NCBI GenBank assembly: GCA_958296185.1
Contig: CATQIB010000009.1
Span: 1 to 64,000, forward strand
Length of the DNA: 64,000 nt
Direction of reading: 5' to 3'
Origin: an uncultured Mesonia sp.
GTDB taxonomy: Bacteria; Bacteroidota; Bacteroidia; Flavobacteriales; Flavobacteriaceae
Under the pieces are notes generated by a model that was given only the letters and a program-made list of their open reading frames with translations, was not told where the DNA came from and made no database searches. Shown here piece by piece: positions 61,009 to 64,000 of this stretch (positions are counted from its first letter, which is position 1; every line of letters begins with the position of its first letter). A program made the translations under genes and the position numbers.

Positions 61009-63114
61009 ATGAAAATAAAAAAAGATATACTAAAAAAAGCCTTCTCTAACCTGTGTACCGCGAAAGCCTTAACAGAGTTATACGAAGAGAATTTTAAAAC
61101 CGTATCTAAATATGTGCATGCCACTTCTCGTGGACATGAAGTGATTCAAATTGCTGTAGGTATGCAATTGCTGCCGCAAGACTACGTTTTTCCCTATTAT
61201 AGAGACGACTCTATTTTACTATCTATAGGCATGCAACCTAAAGATCTAATGCTACAAGTATTAGCAAAAAAGGATGACCCGTTTTCTGCAGGCCGCACTT
61301 ACTATTCGCACCCCAGTTTAAAAGATCCAGATAAACCTAAAATTCCGCATCAGTCTTCGGCTACAGGAATGCAAGCTATACCGGCCACAGGGGTAGCTTT
61401 AGGTTTTCATTATCGTGAGGGTGACGATTTGTTTACCGAAGATGAAAAGTATGCTTTCTATAAAGAAATGGGGCAAGCAGAAGCTTTGGTAAACAAGGAA
61501 AAACCGGTAGTGGTGTGCTCTTTAGGCGATGCTTCTGTTACAGAGGGAGAGGTTGCCGAGGCCTTACAAATGGCTGTTCTTAAAAAACTACCTATCCTTT
61601 ATTTGGTACAAGATAATGGTTGGGATATCTCGGCCAATGAGGCTGAAACAAGAGCCCAAAATGCAGTTGAGTATGCACAAGGTTTCAAAGGTTTAGAAGC
61701 CATTTCTATAGATGGGACCAATTTTGAAGAAAGTTATACCACGGTTCAAAATGCCTTAGCTACTATCCGTAAAGAAAGACGACCCATATTGATTCATGCC
61801 AAAGTCCCTTTGCTGAATCACCATACATCTGGGGTGCGTATGGAGTTTTATCGTGATGATTTAGAGGAGGCAAAAACACGCGACCCGTATCCTAAAATGA
61901 AAGAATACCTCGCAGAAAATAACTTTACGGAAGATGAAATCGAAGCCATAGAAGCTCTGGCGCGAGTAAAAGTAAAAGAACATTACCAAGAAGCACTACA
62001 GGCAGAAGATCCTAAGCCAGAAGATTTATTTACGCATGATTTTGCACCAACACCGATTACCGAAGAAAAAGGAGAGCGTTCGCCAGAAGGTGCCGATAAG
62101 GTGGTGATGGTTGATTGTGCACTTTTTGCTATTGAGGAGCTGATGAATAAGCATAAGGAGTGCTTGCTATACGGGCAAGATGTTGGCGGCAGATTAGGAG
62201 GTGTGTTTAGAGAAGCTGCCACCCTAGCGCAAAAATTTGGCGATAACCGAGTATTCAACACACCAATACAAGAAGCTTTTATAATTGGCTCTACAGTAGG
62301 TATGTCTGCTGTGGGCTTAAAACCCATTGTTGAGGTGCAATTTGCCGATTATATTTGGCCAGGGTTAAACCAACTGTTTACAGAAGTAAGTAGAAGTTGC
62401 TTTTTGTCGAATGGCAAATGGCCAGTATCTATGGTGTTGCGAGTGCCTATTGGCGCCTACGGTAGCGGTGGTCCTTATCACTCTTCTTCTGTAGAAAGCG
62501 TGGTAAGTAATATTAGAGGGGTAAAAATAGCTTATCCTAGCAACGGAGCAGATTTAAAAGGCTTGATGAAAGCGGCCTATTACGATCCTAATCCGGTAGT
62601 TATTTTTGAGCACAAAGGATTGTACTGGAGCAAAGTACCGGGTACTAAGGGAGCAACCTCTATAGAACCGAGTGAAGACTATGTATTGCCATTTGGAAAA
62701 GCTTGGGTTTTACAAGAAATCTGGAAGCAAGAAGATAAAGAGACTTTGAGTATTATTACTTACGGAATGGGCGTACATTGGGCGATGAACGCTTCTGCGG
62801 AATTAGGTCTGCAAGATCAAATAGAAGTAGTAGATTTACGAACTTTACATCCACTTGATAAGGAGACCATAATGAAATCTGTAAAGAAATGCGGCAAATG
62901 TTTAGTGGTAACCGAAGAGCCGTCCGACAATACTTTTGCAAGAGCTTTATCGGGAAAAATACAGGAAGAATGTTTCAAATCTTTAGATGCTCCAGTAATG
63001 ACGATAGGCTCAGAAAATATGCCCGCGATACCTTTAAACTCAACGTTAGAAGAAACCATGATTCCTTCTACAGAGAAAGTGAAATCTAAAATTCAATCTT
63101 TATTAAATTACTAG
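61009..63114 (+). CDS. 2-oxo acid dehydrogenase E1, alpha and beta subunits fused
   Basis: A 701-residue protein. The alpha part (about 1-345) has the thiamine-diphosphate motif SLGDASVTEGEVAEALQMAV ending in QDN. The beta part (about 365-701) begins VVMVDCALFAIEELMNKH and has CLLYGQDVGGRLGGVFREA. A fused alpha-beta E1 is typical of Bacteroidota branched-chain-type complexes. The ATG at 61009 is 20 bases after the cassette end; its original leader has probably been altered by the insertion. Confidence 0.93.
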   Translation: MKIKKDILKKAFSNLCTAKALTELYEENFKTVSKYVHATSRGHEVIQIAVGMQLLPQDYVFPYYRDDSILLSIGMQPKDLMLQVLAKKDDPFSAGRTYYSHPSLKDPDKPKIPHQSSATGMQAIPATGVALGFHYREGDDLFTEDEKYAFYKEMGQAEALVNKEKPVVVCSLGDASVTEGEVAEALQMAVLKKLPILYLVQDNGWDISANEAETRAQNAVEYAQGFKGLEAISIDGTNFEESYTTVQNALATIRKERRPILIHAKVPLLNHHTSGVRMEFYRDDLEEAKTRDPYPKMKEYLAENNFTEDEIEAIEALARVKVKEHYQEALQAEDPKPEDLFTHDFAPTPITEEKGERSPEGADKVVMVDCALFAIEELMNKHKECLLYGQDVGGRLGGVFREAATLAQKFGDNRVFNTPIQEAFIIGSTVGMSAVGLKPIVEVQFADYIWPGLNQLFTEVSRSCFLSNGKWPVSMVLRVPIGAYGSGGPYHSSSVESVVSNIRGVKIAYPSNGADLKGLMKAAYYDPNPVVIFEHKGLYWSKVPGTKGATSIEPSEDYVLPFGKAWVLQEIWKQEDKETLSIITYGMGVHWAMNASAELGLQDQIEVVDLRTLHPLDKETIMKSVKKCGKCLVVTEEPSDNTFARALSGKIQEECFKSLDAPVMTIGSENMPAIPLNSTLEETMIPSTEKVKSKIQSLLNY

Positions 63115-63135
63115 ATTAATTGGTAATATTAATGT

Positions 63136-63170
63136 AAAAGGCAGCCTGTAAGGTTTCAAGCTGGCTTTTT
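63136..63170 (+). terminator. Probable terminator after E1
   Basis: Imperfect stem AAAAGGCAGCCT / AAGCTGGCTTTT (two mismatches) followed by a T run. Confidence 0.55.
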
Positions 63171-63180
63171 ATATTTTGCG

Positions 63181-63645
63181 ATGGTTTACGAGGAAAAGCA
63201 ATATCCTAAATTTTTAAATTTATCACTCATTATTTTATGGCTGCTAAGTCTTTTGGGAGCAATTGGTATTAGTGCAAGAGGAGAAAACCCTTTGGGACTC
63301 TTTATTGCGTTTGGACTTATCAGTTTAATGCTTGCTTTGTTTTATAGCATGCTCATCCGTGTTGAGCAAAATGCTATTTTAATCGTTTTTGGCTTAGGGA
63401 TAATACGTAAAAGGATTGATTTGACTGGGGTTGATATAACTGGTTTTTGTACTAAGAAAATACCTTGGTGGTACGGTATTGGTTGGAAATGGGATTACCA
63501 GGGAAACACTTTTTTTTGTATCAAGCCAGGATTAGGTTTGGGTATAAAGTTTAAGGGGCGCAAGCATTTACTGATTATAAATACTAAAAATCTAAAAGGA
63601 TTACAAGATAGTATTGTAAAAACTAGACTTTTAGAAAAAGATTGA
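63181..63645 (+). CDS. Membrane protein with PH-like C-terminal part
   Basis: A 154-residue protein with two hydrophobic segments (about 12-32 and 40-62) followed by a beta-rich soluble part (VEQNAILIVFGLGIIRKRID and later blocks), resembling bacterial PH-like domain proteins. The family is not certain. The ATG at 63181 is the first in frame. The 170 bases after it show no feature. Confidence 0.7.
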   Translation: MVYEEKQYPKFLNLSLIILWLLSLLGAIGISARGENPLGLFIAFGLISLMLALFYSMLIRVEQNAILIVFGLGIIRKRIDLTGVDITGFCTKKIPWWYGIGWKWDYQGNTFFCIKPGLGLGIKFKGRKHLLIINTKNLKGLQDSIVKTRLLEKD

Positions 63646-63816
63646 AAAATAAAATCTAGTAAGATATTTGGTTTAAGTTGATAAAATCCTAAAATTATTT
63701 TAAGGGCTATAAGTCTAACGTTAATCTTAGTTAATGCCATAATAAGCCTGTGTTAATATAGCGTCTAAAATGGCTTTGCTGTTGTAAATTAGGAGAAAAT
63801 TAAAAAACTTAAAACT

Positions 63817-64000
63817 ATGGAATTTAGAAAAGAAGTCGCAGACAAACTAAACCAATTACTAGAAAAAACTTATGATGCCGAGAAAGGTTATAAAGAAGCG
63901 GCAGAAAACGTGAAAGATGCGAAGATGAAGTCGTTTTTACAAGAACAAGCGCAACAACGATATGATTTTGGTCACGAGATTAAGCAAGAAATTAAAGCTT
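63817..64000 (+). CDS. DUF2383/PA2169-family four-helix protein, N-terminal part
   Basis: 61 residues are visible before the window ends. MEFRKEVADKLNQLLEKTYD and GYKEAAENVKDAKMKSFLQ match the ferritin-like DUF2383 (PA2169) family of small four-helix proteins, linked to stress or stationary phase. The C-terminal half lies beyond the window. The function is unknown. Confidence 0.75.
   Translation, partial: MEFRKEVADKLNQLLEKTYDAEKGYKEAAENVKDAKMKSFLQEQAQQRYDFGHEIKQEIKA

Overview
The window is AT-rich chromosomal DNA from a member of the Bacteroidota, most likely a flavobacterium (Flavobacteriaceae). Three things point there: gene families typical of that group (PorP/SprF and type B C-terminal domains of type IX secretion, GSCFA, DUF4139, two S46 dipeptidyl-peptidases, a 580-residue phenylalanine hydroxylase); promoters of the Bacteroidota form TTG-N17-21-TAnnTTTG; and the near absence of Shine-Dalgarno sequences. 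The species cannot be named from the sequence alone. It looks like ordinary chromosome, with no phage, plasmid or CRISPR region.

Layout. 1-9.5 kb: end of an SGNH hydrolase, the protein-quality set tig-clpP-clpX, a DUF4139 protein, an initiator tRNA, and a sulfur/redox group (MBL-rhodanese fusion, haem-binding DUF3365 protein, methyltransferase, rhodanese lipoprotein). 9.5-17.3 kb: housekeeping genes (Gre-type factor, TrmH-type methyltransferase, HAD phosphatase, M1 peptidase, era, der). 17.5-23.5 kb: a four-gene type IX secretion surface locus whose first gene holds six exact-length 234-bp repeats. 23.6-28 kb: EamA transporter, sugar transferase, TonB-receptor-like barrel. 28-36 kb: M23-MerR-LemA-TPM-TPM operon on the minus strand, alaS, GSCFA protein, rhodanese, DUF4230 protein.

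36-55 kb is a phenylacetate (Paa) degradation region: phenylalanine hydroxylase (divergent), a TetR regulator, then paaE-A-B-C-D, paaG-H, a small membrane gene, paaI, a zinc peptidase, paaJ, paaZ, a DPP7-type S46 peptidase on the opposite strand, a crotonase, and paaY. PaaABCDE epoxidises phenylacetyl-CoA, PaaG isomerises the epoxide to the oxepin, PaaZ opens the ring and oxidises the aldehyde, and PaaH, PaaJ and a crotonase finish the beta-oxidation. No phenylacetate-CoA ligase (paaK) lies in the window. A perfect 10-bp-arm palindrome overlaps the -7 box of the paaE promoter and is the probable TetR operator. PaaZ carries an extra C-terminal DUF1569/DinB-like domain.

55-64 kb: dicarboxylate symporter, a DPP11-type S46 gene with a one-base frameshift in its signal peptide, and the E2 and E1 genes of a 2-oxo acid dehydrogenase, split by a 483-bp cassette: a GxxExxY (PD-(D/E)XK-like) gene between inverted repeats built from CGCAAAG units. 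A degenerate copy of the same terminal repeat sits in the paaA-paaB gap. The cassette, the frameshifted DPP11 gene, the paa operator, the structured element at 45768-45885 and the tandem-repeat adhesin are the most interesting observations.
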